Assembly (NCBI GenBank): GCA_902524385.1
Contig: CABZCZ010000006.1
Location: 21,696 to 85,695, forward strand
Origin: an uncultured Alphaproteobacteria bacterium
GTDB lineage: Bacteria; Pseudomonadota; Alphaproteobacteria; HIMB59; GCA-002718135
Length of the DNA: 64,000 bases
Direction of reading: 5' to 3'
Part shown: positions 1 to 8,449 of the stretch, piece after piece
How the letters are laid out: each line of letters starts with the position of its first letter
How positions within the stretch are numbered: position 1 is the first letter of the stretch
Made by a program: the position numbers and the translations under genes
Notes under the pieces: model-generated
Told to the model about the DNA's origin: nothing
What the model saw: only the letters and a program-made list of their open reading frames with translations
The model's database searches: none

Positions 1-13
1 TTAAATAGTAATA

Positions 14-2449
14 ATGAAATTAAAGTCAAAAGTTGTTGTAATAGGTGGAGGTGCTGTTGGCGTAAGTACGCTCTATCATTTAGCTAAAAAAGGTTGGTCG
101 GATGTTGTTCTGGTTGAGAGAAAAGAGTTAACTTCTGGCTCAACTTGGCATGCTGCAGGATTACTTCCATTATTCAACATGAGTTATTCTGTAGGACAAT
201 TACACAAATATGCAGTTAAATTATACAAAACTCTTGAAGAGGAGACAGGACAAAAAGTTGGTTTTAGTGTTGTCTCTAATATTCGTCTTGCAACTACACA
301 AGACCGAATGGATGAATATTATCAATATTCAGGTGTAGCTAAAACTATAGGTGTTGATGTTAAATTCTTGACACCAGAACAAGTAAAAGAAATTTGGCCT
401 CTTTGTAATACTGATGGATTAGTAGGCGCAATTCAACATCCTGAAGATGGATACATTCAACCAGCAGATCTAACTCAAGCTCTAGCAAAAGGCGCAAGAG
501 ATAAAGGGGCAGAAATTTATAGAAATACATCTGTTATCGGTATCACTAAAAATAAAAACGATCTGTGGGAAGTAGAAACTGATAAAGGATCAATTGAATG
601 TGAGCATGTAGTTTCTTGTAGCGGTAATTTTGCTAGGCAGACTGGAAAGATGGTTGGACTTGATATCCCAGTAATACCTGTTGAACACCAATACATTGTG
701 ACTGACGATCATCCCGAAATATTAAAAAGGAAAGAACAAGGGCTTCCTGAAATGGGAGTCTTACGAGATTCGGATAGTTCTTGGTACATGCGAGAAGAAA
801 GAGGGGGATTGATATTAGGTCCCTATGAAAAAGGAGCTCCTGTATGTTATGTTGACGGACCAGATAAGGAATCTGAATTTGAGTTATTTCAAGAGGATTT
901 AGAGCGTCTTGAACCTCACATTGAATCAGCAATGCATCGTGTTCCTATTTTTGGAGAAGTTGGTGTCAAGAAAGTTTATAATGGTGCTATTTGTTACACA
1001 CCAGATGGAAGTCCAATTGTTGGACCGGCATGGGGGCTGAAAAATTTTTGGTTGAATGAAGGTCATAGTTTTGGAATCACCGCAGCTGGTGGAGCAGGAT
1101 GGCAAATTGCCGAATGGATAGTAGATGGTGAACCTACAATTGATATGTTAGGAGTAGATCCTAGAAGATTTGGTGATTATGCAACTGAAGCATATTTAAT
1201 TAAAAAGAATGAAGAAGCTTACGCGAACGTCTTTACAGTACACTATCCTGATGAAGAAAGAGAAGAGGGACGTCCATTAAGACAAGCTCCTTGTTATGAT
1301 AGATTAAAAAATCTCGGTGCAGTTTTTGGCCAAAAGTTTGGTTGGGAACGCGCTAACTGGTTCGCACCTTCAAAAGAATTACAAAAAGATGATTGGTCAT
1401 TTAGAAGATCAAAATGGTTTGAGCATGTTGGCACAGAATGTTTGAATGTTCAATATAATGCTGGCCTTCTAGATATGACTGCTTTTGCTAAATGTCGAAT
1501 TTCAGGACCTGGTGCAGAAGAGTTTTTAGACTTCCTAGTTGCAAACAAAATTCCTAAAAAAATTGGAAGAGTTAATCTTTGTCATGCACTAAACACCGCT
1601 GGTGGAGTCCACTCAGAATTCACAATTGCAAAAGAAAAAGATAATTCCTTTTATTTGGTTTCAGCAGGAGTGTTTCAACGATTAGATCATGATTGGATTC
1701 ACAAATGGATGCCCAAAGATGGAACAGTAATTTATGAAAATTTAACTAATAGTATGGGTGTTCTTGTTTTAGCAGGACCGAAATCAAGAGATATTCTCTC
1801 TAAAATTACTAAGACTGATTTATCTAATGAAAATTTCCCTTGGCTATCGTCAAAAAAAATCAATGTTGGTTTAGCACCTAGTATTGCTATGCGTATGAAT
1901 TTTGTTGGAGAACTGGGATGGGAATTACATCATCCAATTGAATATCAAAACCACATTTTTGATAAATTGATGGAAGCAGGAAAAGCTCATGGGCTTAAAC
2001 CATTTGGAATTAGAGCGATGGAAAGCTTACGTGTTGAAAAAACATATAAATTGGTTGGTACAGAAATGTCTATAGAATACGCAGCTTTTGAGTCTGGATT
2101 AGATAGATTTGTACATTTAAACAAAGGGAATTTTATTGGAAGAGATTCTCTTGTTAAATGGCAGCAAAATGGTTTTAAAAACAAAATGGTAACTTTAGAG
2201 GTTCATGATGTTGAAGATGCAGATGCTTTAGGTAATAATCCTATTTATAATAATGGAAATGTTATAGGTCGTGCGACAGGAGGTAACTACGGTTTTAGAG
2301 TGAAAAAATCATTAGCTATTGGTATGGTGGAACCTCAATTTGCACATGTTGGTCAAAAACTAGAAATGGATATACTTGATAAAAAATACAATGTAACTGT
2401 TATAGAGGATAGCCCTTATGATCCTAAAAATGAAAAACTAAAACAATAG
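14..2449 (+). CDS. Dimethylglycine/sarcosine dehydrogenase, FAD and GcvT-like folate domains
   Basis: The 811-residue protein should oxidatively demethylate dimethylglycine or sarcosine, pass the methyl carbon to tetrahydrofolate and give electrons to ETF. The N-terminus has a dinucleotide-binding GGGAVG motif (residues 11-16). GSTWHAAG follows with His46, which matches the histidine that carries covalent FAD in the dimethylglycine dehydrogenase family. The C-terminal half from about residue 430 resembles the glycine-cleavage T-protein/aminomethyltransferase fold, including an RAMESLR segment. The length fits the family (about 800 to 860). The ATG at 14 places the Rossmann strand close to the start. 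etfB begins two bases after its stop, so the ETF partners are probably co-transcribed. Whether dimethylglycine or sarcosine is preferred cannot be read from sequence; sarcosine oxidase genes nearby favour dimethylglycine. Confidence 0.9.
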   Translation: MKLKSKVVVIGGGAVGVSTLYHLAKKGWSDVVLVERKELTSGSTWHAAGLLPLFNMSYSVGQLHKYAVKLYKTLEEETGQKVGFSVVSNIRLATTQDRMDEYYQYSGVAKTIGVDVKFLTPEQVKEIWPLCNTDGLVGAIQHPEDGYIQPADLTQALAKGARDKGAEIYRNTSVIGITKNKNDLWEVETDKGSIECEHVVSCSGNFARQTGKMVGLDIPVIPVEHQYIVTDDHPEILKRKEQGLPEMGVLRDSDSSWYMREERGGLILGPYEKGAPVCYVDGPDKESEFELFQEDLERLEPHIESAMHRVPIFGEVGVKKVYNGAICYTPDGSPIVGPAWGLKNFWLNEGHSFGITAAGGAGWQIAEWIVDGEPTIDMLGVDPRRFGDYATEAYLIKKNEEAYANVFTVHYPDEEREEGRPLRQAPCYDRLKNLGAVFGQKFGWERANWFAPSKELQKDDWSFRRSKWFEHVGTECLNVQYNAGLLDMTAFAKCRISGPGAEEFLDFLVANKIPKKIGRVNLCHALNTAGGVHSEFTIAKEKDNSFYLVSAGVFQRLDHDWIHKWMPKDGTVIYENLTNSMGVLVLAGPKSRDILSKITKTDLSNENFPWLSSKKINVGLAPSIAMRMNFVGELGWELHHPIEYQNHIFDKLMEAGKAHGLKPFGIRAMESLRVEKTYKLVGTEMSIEYAAFESGLDRFVHLNKGNFIGRDSLVKWQQNGFKNKMVTLEVHDVEDADALGNNPIYNNGNVIGRATGGNYGFRVKKSLAIGMVEPQFAHVGQKLEMDILDKKYNVTVIEDSPYDPKNEKLKQ

Positions 2450-2450
2450 T

Positions 2451-3200
2451 ATGAAGTTACTTGTTACCGTAAAAAGAGTCATAGATTATAATGTACAAAT
2501 TAGGGTTAAAGCTGATGGTTCTGGAGTTGAAAAAGATAATGTAAAAATGTCCATGAATCCGCCTGATGAAAATGCAGTAGAGGAAGCACTACGAATGAAA
2601 GAAGCGGGTAAAGCTGACGAGATTATAATTCTTTCCATAGGTAATGATAAGGCACAAGAAACTATTAGAACTGCATTAGCAATGGGAGCTGATAGAGGTA
2701 TACATATCAAAACAGATGATGATTTAGAGCCTCTAGCTATTTCTAAAATAATTTCTAAAGTTGCAGAAGAAGAAAAACCATCAATTATTTTAATGGGAAA
2801 ACAAGCAATTGATGATGATTCTAATCAAACTGGTCAAATGACATCAGCTTTACTAAATTGGCCACAAGCTACATTTGCTTCAAAAATTGAAATAGAAGAT
2901 AAAACTGCAACAGTCACAAGAGAAATTGATGAAGGACTTGAAAGAATAAAGGTAAATATTCCATTTGTTGCTTCATGTGATCTACGTTTAAATGAACCAA
3001 GATACGCTTCACTTCCAAATATTATGAAGGCAAAGAAAAAACCCATTGATATAAAGGATGCAAATTCTTTAGGTATAGATATAAGCTTAAGAATAGATCA
3101 ATTAAAAGTCGAAGAACCACCTGTTCGTCAAAAGGGAATTATGGTAAATGATGTTTCAGAACTTGTACAAAAATTAAAACATGAGGCAAAAGTAATATGA
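2451..3200 (+). CDS. etfB: Electron transfer flavoprotein, beta subunit
   Basis: This is the AMP-binding small subunit of ETF, 249 residues, the usual length. It accepts electrons from flavin dehydrogenases such as the dimethylglycine dehydrogenase encoded just upstream. The N-terminus [17 protein letters not shown] is typical. Residues 184-198 ([15 protein letters not shown]) form the recognition loop, with Leu188 in the place of the leucine anchor that docks into partner dehydrogenases. The ATG follows the previous stop by one base and the gene overlaps etfA by four bases, so translation is probably coupled. Confidence 0.96.
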   Translation: MKLLVTVKRVIDYNVQIRVKADGSGVEKDNVKMSMNPPDENAVEEALRMKEAGKADEIIILSIGNDKAQETIRTALAMGADRGIHIKTDDDLEPLAISKIISKVAEEEKPSIILMGKQAIDDDSNQTGQMTSALLNWPQATFASKIEIEDKTATVTREIDEGLERIKVNIPFVASCDLRLNEPRYASLPNIMKAKKKPIDIKDANSLGIDISLRIDQLKVEEPPVRQKGIMVNDVSELVQKLKHEAKVI

Positions 3201-4150
3201 GTATTTTAGTTTTAGCTGAACATAATAATATAGATATTAAATCTTCAACCTTAAATACAATATCAGCAGCATCACAAATTGAAGGGGAAATTGATGTACT
3301 TGTTACTGGCTTTCAATGTGAAGAATTATCAAAAAAAATTGCAAAGTGCGAAAAAGTTTCAAAAGTAATTTTTGTCGATAATGAAAAGTTAAAGAATCCT
3401 ATTGCAGAAAATATTGAACCAATTGTTTTATCTGTTGCAGAGAAATACTCACATATAATGGCTCCAGCTACAACTTTTGGAAAGAATATATTTCCAAGAA
3501 TAGCAGTAAAACTAGATCTAGCTCAAATAAGTGATGTAATAAAAATTATAAGTAATGATACATTCATGAGACCAATTTATGCGGGTAATGCAATTGCCAC
3601 TGTTAAATCAAATGACAAAACAAAAATAATTACAATAAGACCTACTTCATTTGATCCTGTCGAAACAAGTGGAGGAAGTGATGTTGTAGAAAGTTTAGAA
3701 TTTCAAACACAAAACAATTCTGTAGAATTTATTGATAGAGAAGAATCACAATCTGAAAGACCTGAGTTAAGTACTGCTCGGGTTGTGATATCTGGCGGCA
3801 GAGGTTTACAAAGTGCAGAAAATTTCAAACTTCTTAATGAAATTGCTGATAAATTGAATGCTGCTGTGGGAGCATCAAGAGCTGCTGTTGATGCTGGATA
3901 TGTATCTAACGATTACCAAGTAGGCCAAACAGGGAAGGTTGTAGTGCCTGATTTATACATAGCGGTTGGTATTTCTGGAGCAATACAACACTTAGCTGGA
4001 ATGAAAGAAAGTAAAGTAATTGTAGCTATAAATAAAGACGAGGAGGCTCCTATTTTTAATGTAGCAGATTATGGTCTTAATGCAGATTTATTTGAGGCAT
4101 TGCCACAGTTGTCTTCTGAACTAGATAAATTAAATACTATTCAACAATAA
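3197..4150 (+). CDS. etfA: Electron transfer flavoprotein, alpha subunit
   Basis: This is the FAD-binding large subunit of ETF, 317 residues. The C-terminal FAD domain is clear: [12 protein letters not shown] near residue 200, then [14 protein letters not shown], the [20 protein letters not shown] segment, and HLAGMKES followed by [10 protein letters not shown]. The start ATG lies in the last codons of etfB (four-base overlap), which fits a fixed 1:1 heterodimer. It should shuttle electrons to the ETF-ubiquinone oxidoreductase encoded 23 bases downstream. Confidence 0.96.
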   Translation: MSILVLAEHNNIDIKSSTLNTISAASQIEGEIDVLVTGFQCEELSKKIAKCEKVSKVIFVDNEKLKNPIAENIEPIVLSVAEKYSHIMAPATTFGKNIFPRIAVKLDLAQISDVIKIISNDTFMRPIYAGNAIATVKSNDKTKIITIRPTSFDPVETSGGSDVVESLEFQTQNNSVEFIDREESQSERPELSTARVVISGGRGLQSAENFKLLNEIADKLNAAVGASRAAVDAGYVSNDYQVGQTGKVVVPDLYIAVGISGAIQHLAGMKESKVIVAINKDEEAPIFNVADYGLNADLFEALPQLSSELDKLNTIQQ

Positions 4151-4173
4151 ATTAATTTATTAAAATAAATAAG

Positions 4174-5802
4174 ATGGAAGTAAATCGTGAAATAATGGAT
4201 TATGATGTTGTAGTCGTAGGAGCTGGACCTTCAGGCTTAGCAACAGCTATAAAAATTAAACAATTAAACTCAGATATTAATGTCTGTATTTTAGAAAAAG
4301 GTTCAGAAGTAGGAGCGCATATTCTAAGTGGAAATGTTTTTGAAACTAGAGCTTTGGATGAGCTAATTCCCGATTGGAGAAAAAAAGATTCGCCAATAAA
4401 AACAAAAGTTTCTAAAGAAAAATTTTTGTTTTTATCTAAAAGTAAATCTCTAAGTTGGCCAACATGGCTTTTACCAAGTGTTCAAAAAAATCATAATAAT
4501 TATATCATTAGTTTAGCAAATCTATGCAGATGGCTAGCAACAGAGGCTGAAAATCTAGGTGTAGAAATCTTCCCAGGATTTGCTGCTTCAAAAATTTTGT
4601 ACTCAGAAGATAATAAAGTTTTAGGAGTTCAAACAGGAGATATGGGAATAGATAAAAATGGAAATAATAAAGATAGTTTTGAACCAGGTATTAATATCAA
4701 AGCAAAAGTGACTGTATTTGCTGAAGGTTGTAGAGGTCATCTAGGAAAAGAACTGATTAAAAAATATAATTTATCTGAGGGTAAATCACCTCAACAATAC
4801 GGAATTGGTTTTAAAGAAATTTGGGAAATTGATCAGTCCCAACATGAAGAGGGTCTTGTGATGCATACTGCCGGTTGGCCTTTAGATAACTCAACTTATG
4901 GAGGAAGTTTTTGCTATCATGCAGAAAAAAAACAAATTTTCTTAGGCTACGTAATAGGTCTTGATTATAAAAATCCATATCTATCTCCTTATGATGAATT
5001 TCAAAAATTTAAAACTCATCCAGCAATTAAAAAAATATTAACTAATGGCAAAAGAATTGCTTATGGAGCAAGAGCTCTTATAGAAGGTGGTTTACAAAGC
5101 TTACCAAAAATGTATCTACCAGGTGCTTTACTAGTTGGATGTGATGCAGGTACATTAAATATGCCAAAAATTAAGGGATCACATACTGCGATGAAGAGTG
5201 GTATTATTGCTGGAGAAACAATAGTTGATTACCTTTTAAATTCAAAACCTCTATCAGAATATGAGAAAAAATTTAATAACTCTTGGTTATATAAGGAACT
5301 TTATGCAGCAAGAAATGTAAAACCAAGTTTTAATTGGGGTCTAATACCTGCTATTATTTTCACTGGTATAGATCAGATTATTTTTAGAGGTAAACTACCA
5401 TTCACATTAAAACATAAACATGCTGATCATGAATCTTTACATCTAGCAAAAAATTCAGAAAAAATTGAATATCCTAAATATGATGGTGTATTTACTTTTG
5501 ATAAAACTAGCTCTGTTTATTTAACTGGTACAAATCATGAAGATGATCAACCCGTCCATTTACAACTAAAGGATAAAGATTTACCTATTAATTACACCTT
5601 AAGCAAATATGACGAACCATCACAAAGATATTGTCCAGCTGGTGTTTATGAAGTTGACAAGACAGATCCATTAATTCCTAAATTTATTATTAATGCCCAA
5701 AACTGTATTCATTGTAAAACATGCGATATTAAAGAACCATCACAAAATATAACATGGGTTGTACCTGAAGGAAGCGGTGGTCCTAACTATGCAAATATGT
5801 AA
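4174..5802 (+). CDS. Electron transfer flavoprotein-ubiquinone oxidoreductase
   Basis: The enzyme takes electrons from reduced ETF and passes them to ubiquinone at the inner membrane, using FAD and a [4Fe-4S] cluster. The 542-residue protein opens with DVVVVGAGPSGLATAIKIK. The C-terminal ferredoxin-like domain carries Cys487 (CPAGVYEV) and Cys511, Cys514 and Cys517 (NCIHCKTCDIK), then WVVPEGSGGPNY, all family hallmarks. Length matches the family. An internal ATG at 4195, just before the FAD strand, is an alternative start. It closes the dehydrogenase-etfB-etfA operon, giving a full path from methylated glycine to the respiratory chain. Gene symbols vary (etfD, fixC-like), so none is given. 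Confidence 0.95.
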   Translation: MEVNREIMDYDVVVVGAGPSGLATAIKIKQLNSDINVCILEKGSEVGAHILSGNVFETRALDELIPDWRKKDSPIKTKVSKEKFLFLSKSKSLSWPTWLLPSVQKNHNNYIISLANLCRWLATEAENLGVEIFPGFAASKILYSEDNKVLGVQTGDMGIDKNGNNKDSFEPGINIKAKVTVFAEGCRGHLGKELIKKYNLSEGKSPQQYGIGFKEIWEIDQSQHEEGLVMHTAGWPLDNSTYGGSFCYHAEKKQIFLGYVIGLDYKNPYLSPYDEFQKFKTHPAIKKILTNGKRIAYGARALIEGGLQSLPKMYLPGALLVGCDAGTLNMPKIKGSHTAMKSGIIAGETIVDYLLNSKPLSEYEKKFNNSWLYKELYAARNVKPSFNWGLIPAIIFTGIDQIIFRGKLPFTLKHKHADHESLHLAKNSEKIEYPKYDGVFTFDKTSSVYLTGTNHEDDQPVHLQLKDKDLPINYTLSKYDEPSQRYCPAGVYEVDKTDPLIPKFIINAQNCIHCKTCDIKEPSQNITWVVPEGSGGPNYANM

Positions 5803-5875
5803 TACATTTGTTTTTCATATGGACTTTATCTCACAATAATTTTATTTAAATCATAAAATTAATTATTAAATAAAA

Positions 5876-6709
5876 GTGAAGAAAAATAATATAACTTTTA
5901 CATTTGCAACAGCTGAAGTTAATCGTATTGGACAACTATTTATTATGATTACAGAGCTTTTTACAGGAAAGTTAAAGTTAAAAAAATTATATGATGAATA
6001 TCTATCTGAAAATAGACCACCTGAACTTTTTTGGGACGATGCAGTAGATAAACTAAATCTTACTTTAATAACTAATTTTCAGGATGGTAGTTATATTCCA
6101 AAAAAGGGAAGATTAATTGTTATAGCAAATCATGCTTTTGGAGTTGCTGATGGTGTATCAATATGCTCAGCTATTTCAAAAGTAAGGCAAGATTATAAAA
6201 TGGTTACTCATAAAGTTTTAAGGCAAGCAGAGGCAGTAAAGGATAAAATATTACCGATTGATTTTAATGAAACTAGAGAAGCTTTACTGACAAACATTAG
6301 TACTCGAAAAGAAGCTGAAAAAGTTTTGCATAATGAAGGAGTTCTAGTGCTTTTTCCTTCCGGCACAATAGCAACTAAACATAACTTAAAAAAGAACACA
6401 AAAGCTGATGATGGTGAGTGGAAACAATGGGTATCAAAGCTAATTCTTAAAACTAAAAGCCCTGTTTTACCAATTTTTTTTGATGGCCAGAATAGTCAAC
6501 TCTACCATATTGCTAATAAAATAGGCCAAACATTTAGATACTCTTTATGTATGTATGAACTTAGAAGAAAAATAGGTGATGATATTTACATGTATTTTGG
6601 CTCACTTATACCATACGAAAACCTTGAAAGGATTGGGGATATAAAGCAAATTACTCAATATTTAAGATCAACAACCTATTCTTTAGATCCGGAATTTAAT
6701 ATTAATTAA
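5876..6709 (+). CDS. 1-acyl-glycerol-3-phosphate acyltransferase-like protein (LPLAT superfamily)
   Basis: This is a likely membrane-associated acyltransferase of the PlsC/OlsA superfamily, 277 residues. Block I reads ANHAFGVADG (His86), the NHxFGxxDG variant of the HX4D motif. LFPSGT (residues 159-164) corresponds to the FPEGT block. LPIFFDGQNS, near residue 200, matches the PVFFxGQNS stretch typical of the hemolysin/ornithine-lipid acyltransferase subgroup. The reading frame starts with GTG at 5876. No later methionine would leave a whole domain, since the next is residue 24. The substrate is not decidable: a lyso-phospholipid or a lyso-ornithine-type lipid are both possible. No OlsB-like partner is adjacent. 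Confidence 0.75.
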   Translation: MKKNNITFTFATAEVNRIGQLFIMITELFTGKLKLKKLYDEYLSENRPPELFWDDAVDKLNLTLITNFQDGSYIPKKGRLIVIANHAFGVADGVSICSAISKVRQDYKMVTHKVLRQAEAVKDKILPIDFNETREALLTNISTRKEAEKVLHNEGVLVLFPSGTIATKHNLKKNTKADDGEWKQWVSKLILKTKSPVLPIFFDGQNSQLYHIANKIGQTFRYSLCMYELRRKIGDDIYMYFGSLIPYENLERIGDIKQITQYLRSTTYSLDPEFNIN

Positions 6710-6747
6710 ATATTTATTTTTTGTATTTGTCGATTTATAGAGTCCAT

Positions 6748-7419
6748 ATGGCAGGATTTGTTGGATCACAAGCAAGAAGAAGAAGAAGAAATAGATTTTT
6801 ATTAATTCTATCTATTATTATTATTTTTGGTATTTTTTTCTATCTGCCTTCTATAGATTTTTCAACTGATGATTCAAAGCCTCCAATTGAAATAATTCCC
6901 AGCACTATAATTGATGAATCTAGTTTAAGATCAGAAATAGAAGAACTTAAACTTGAGGTATTTCAGAAAGATCAAAGATTAAAATTTAGAGATGATCAAA
7001 TAAAAAATTTACGTAATGAAATACGAGATTTAAATGATTCATTTGTTACAATTAAAGATGATTATGAAAAATCTCTAAACAATATATCAGATTTAGAAAA
7101 TAACACCTTAGAAAATAATTCACAAAATATTGAAAAACTTAGGACTCTTGAAAATCAAATAATCGAATTAAAAAAACAATTATCAAAATATGAACAAATT
7201 GTGCAAAAATTAGAAACAGAATTAGCAAGTGCTACATCATCTGAAGATTTTCAAGAGGTAAATATTGAAAATTCAATTCTAAAATCAGAACTTAAACAAA
7301 TTCAACAAAAGAATAGTAATTTTGAAGCTAAATTAGAAGAGTTAAGAAAATTAATTAAAAATAAAGATAAGGAATTAGAAGATTTAATTTATTTAAAAGA
7401 TTTGCAACATCACGGATAA
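6748..7419 (+). CDS. Single-pass membrane protein with long coiled coil, unknown function
   Basis: I do not recognise this 223-residue protein. From the ATG at 6748 it has a basic N-terminus (SQARRRRRNR), one hydrophobic segment of about 20 residues, and then almost pure heptad-rich Glu/Lys/Leu/Ile/Asn sequence from about residue 55 to the end, predicted as a long coiled coil on the far side of the membrane. The frame is open upstream to a TTG at 6721, but the ATG is preferred because the basic N-terminus then precedes the membrane helix directly. It follows the acyltransferase by 38 bases on the same strand. An envelope or divisome scaffold is possible but unsupported. Confidence 0.6.
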   Translation: MAGFVGSQARRRRRNRFLLILSIIIIFGIFFYLPSIDFSTDDSKPPIEIIPSTIIDESSLRSEIEELKLEVFQKDQRLKFRDDQIKNLRNEIRDLNDSFVTIKDDYEKSLNNISDLENNTLENNSQNIEKLRTLENQIIELKKQLSKYEQIVQKLETELASATSSEDFQEVNIENSILKSELKQIQQKNSNFEAKLEELRKLIKNKDKELEDLIYLKDLQHHG

Positions 7420-7899
7420 TTATTTATTTTTTTTTCTAAATAAATAAGGCTCTTCAAATTCCCCACTCCATATTCCCTTTTTTTGTTGTTTTGCTAATTC
7501 TTCTTCTTCAACATAATCCATTGAATAATAGCGATATGCAATTGCCCATCCATTAAGGACCATTTCACTATTTAAATCTAAATTATTTTTGTAGCAGACT
7601 CCAATAAATCTATTATATTGATCCTTACGGTTAGTAATACATTCAATTTTATTTTTACCAATTAATTTCTTTAAGAATTTAGTTGACTCAATACCACAAT
7701 TCCAAACTTTATTATTTTTATTACATGTCTGATTTTTTTCAGGTGCATCAATAGCATGTAGTCTTATTTTATTTTTATAAATATGAATGGTATCACCATC
7801 AATTACCTTTGCTTTACCAAAGATTGTCTTACCAGATGAAACTCCAGTAAAACAAATTAAGATTAAAAATAGATTAAATATTAAGATTTTTACTGCCAT
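7420..7899 (-). CDS. Exported thermonuclease-like (SNase) protein
   Basis: This is a small staphylococcal-nuclease-fold protein of 159 residues, probably secreted or periplasmic. A hydrophobic signal-like stretch covers about residues 3-22. The SNase core has VIDGDTIHI (Asp34, Asp36), IRLHAIDAPE (Arg46, Glu54) and YNRFIGVCY (Arg97), matching the calcium-binding and catalytic Asp, Arg, Glu and Arg set. LNGWAIAYRYYS and KKGIWSGEF are also family-typical. The ATG at 7899 is preferred over a TTG at 7902. It begins inside the last 26 bases of soxG on the same strand, so it is probably read from the sarcosine oxidase transcript, although it has no known role there. It could scavenge nucleic acids. 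Confidence 0.85.
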   Translation of the reverse strand: MAVKILIFNLFLILICFTGVSSGKTIFGKAKVIDGDTIHIYKNKIRLHAIDAPEKNQTCNKNNKVWNCGIESTKFLKKLIGKNKIECITNRKDQYNRFIGVCYKNNLDLNSEMVLNGWAIAYRYYSMDYVEEEELAKQQKKGIWSGEFEEPYLFRKKNK

Positions 7900-8449
7900 C
7901 AACTAATAATTCGTAAATATATTTTGCATGGGATCTGTTTAAATGTAAATCTAATGATGTAGCTTCTTCATCAGTATTATTTCTGATAAAAAGCACGGGA
8001 ATTCTCAAAAATATAGTTTGAGCTACAGAAAAATTAGTTTCCAATATTTTTTCTAAGTTGGCAACAAGAAATTTAGAAAGTAATGTAAAAACTTGTTTAC
8101 CTTCGAGTCGTAATACAGTTCTGTTAAATGAAACGTCAGTTATTGCTGTCTTTTCTGGATTGAGTTTTGACTCTAATAAAGAGATAATTTTATCTTTCTG
8201 ATTTTCTGGCGTTATAACTAACCATTCATTAGGACCAAGCCACATAATACTTATATTATTATTAAAAATTCTCACATTTGGCTCAATTGGTAATACTAAA
8301 TTTAATATAGAGCCAATATTTTTCATAAATTCTTTATCTGAACTTTTACCTCTAATATTAATTTTACCAGATAAGCTTCTTTCTTCAATCGTTACTCCAT
8401 TGTAATTTTTTTTATTTTTGTTCAGGACATTATTTAAGGCTAAAATCAT
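7874..8449 (-). CDS. soxG: Sarcosine oxidase, gamma subunit
   Basis: This is the smallest folate-side subunit of heterotetrameric sarcosine oxidase, 191 residues. Recognition rests on position (directly after soxA, four-base overlap) and on family-like segments: MWLGPNEWLVITP near residue 75, TAITDVSFNRTVLRLEG near 100, and RIPVLFIR followed by DLHLNRSHAKYIYELL at the C-terminus. Gamma subunits resemble a half GcvT domain and vary in sequence. It completes the soxBDAG set in the standard order. Confidence 0.85.
   Translation of the reverse strand: MILALNNVLNKNKKNYNGVTIEERSLSGKINIRGKSSDKEFMKNIGSILNLVLPIEPNVRIFNNNISIMWLGPNEWLVITPENQKDKIISLLESKLNPEKTAITDVSFNRTVLRLEGKQVFTLLSKFLVANLEKILETNFSVAQTIFLRIPVLFIRNNTDEEATSLDLHLNRSHAKYIYELLVDGSKNLNI

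Noticed and set aside
633..932. 99-codon minus-strand frame inside the dimethylglycine dehydrogenase gene
   Set aside because: Lies wholly within a conserved coding region on the other strand; hydrophobic/basic mix typical of a shadow frame.
7420..7447. Hairpin TTATTTATTT / AAATAAATAA between convergent genes as a bidirectional terminator
   Set aside because: The stem is pure A-T with the T-run in its loop and overlaps the nuclease stop; such pairs arise often by chance in this composition.
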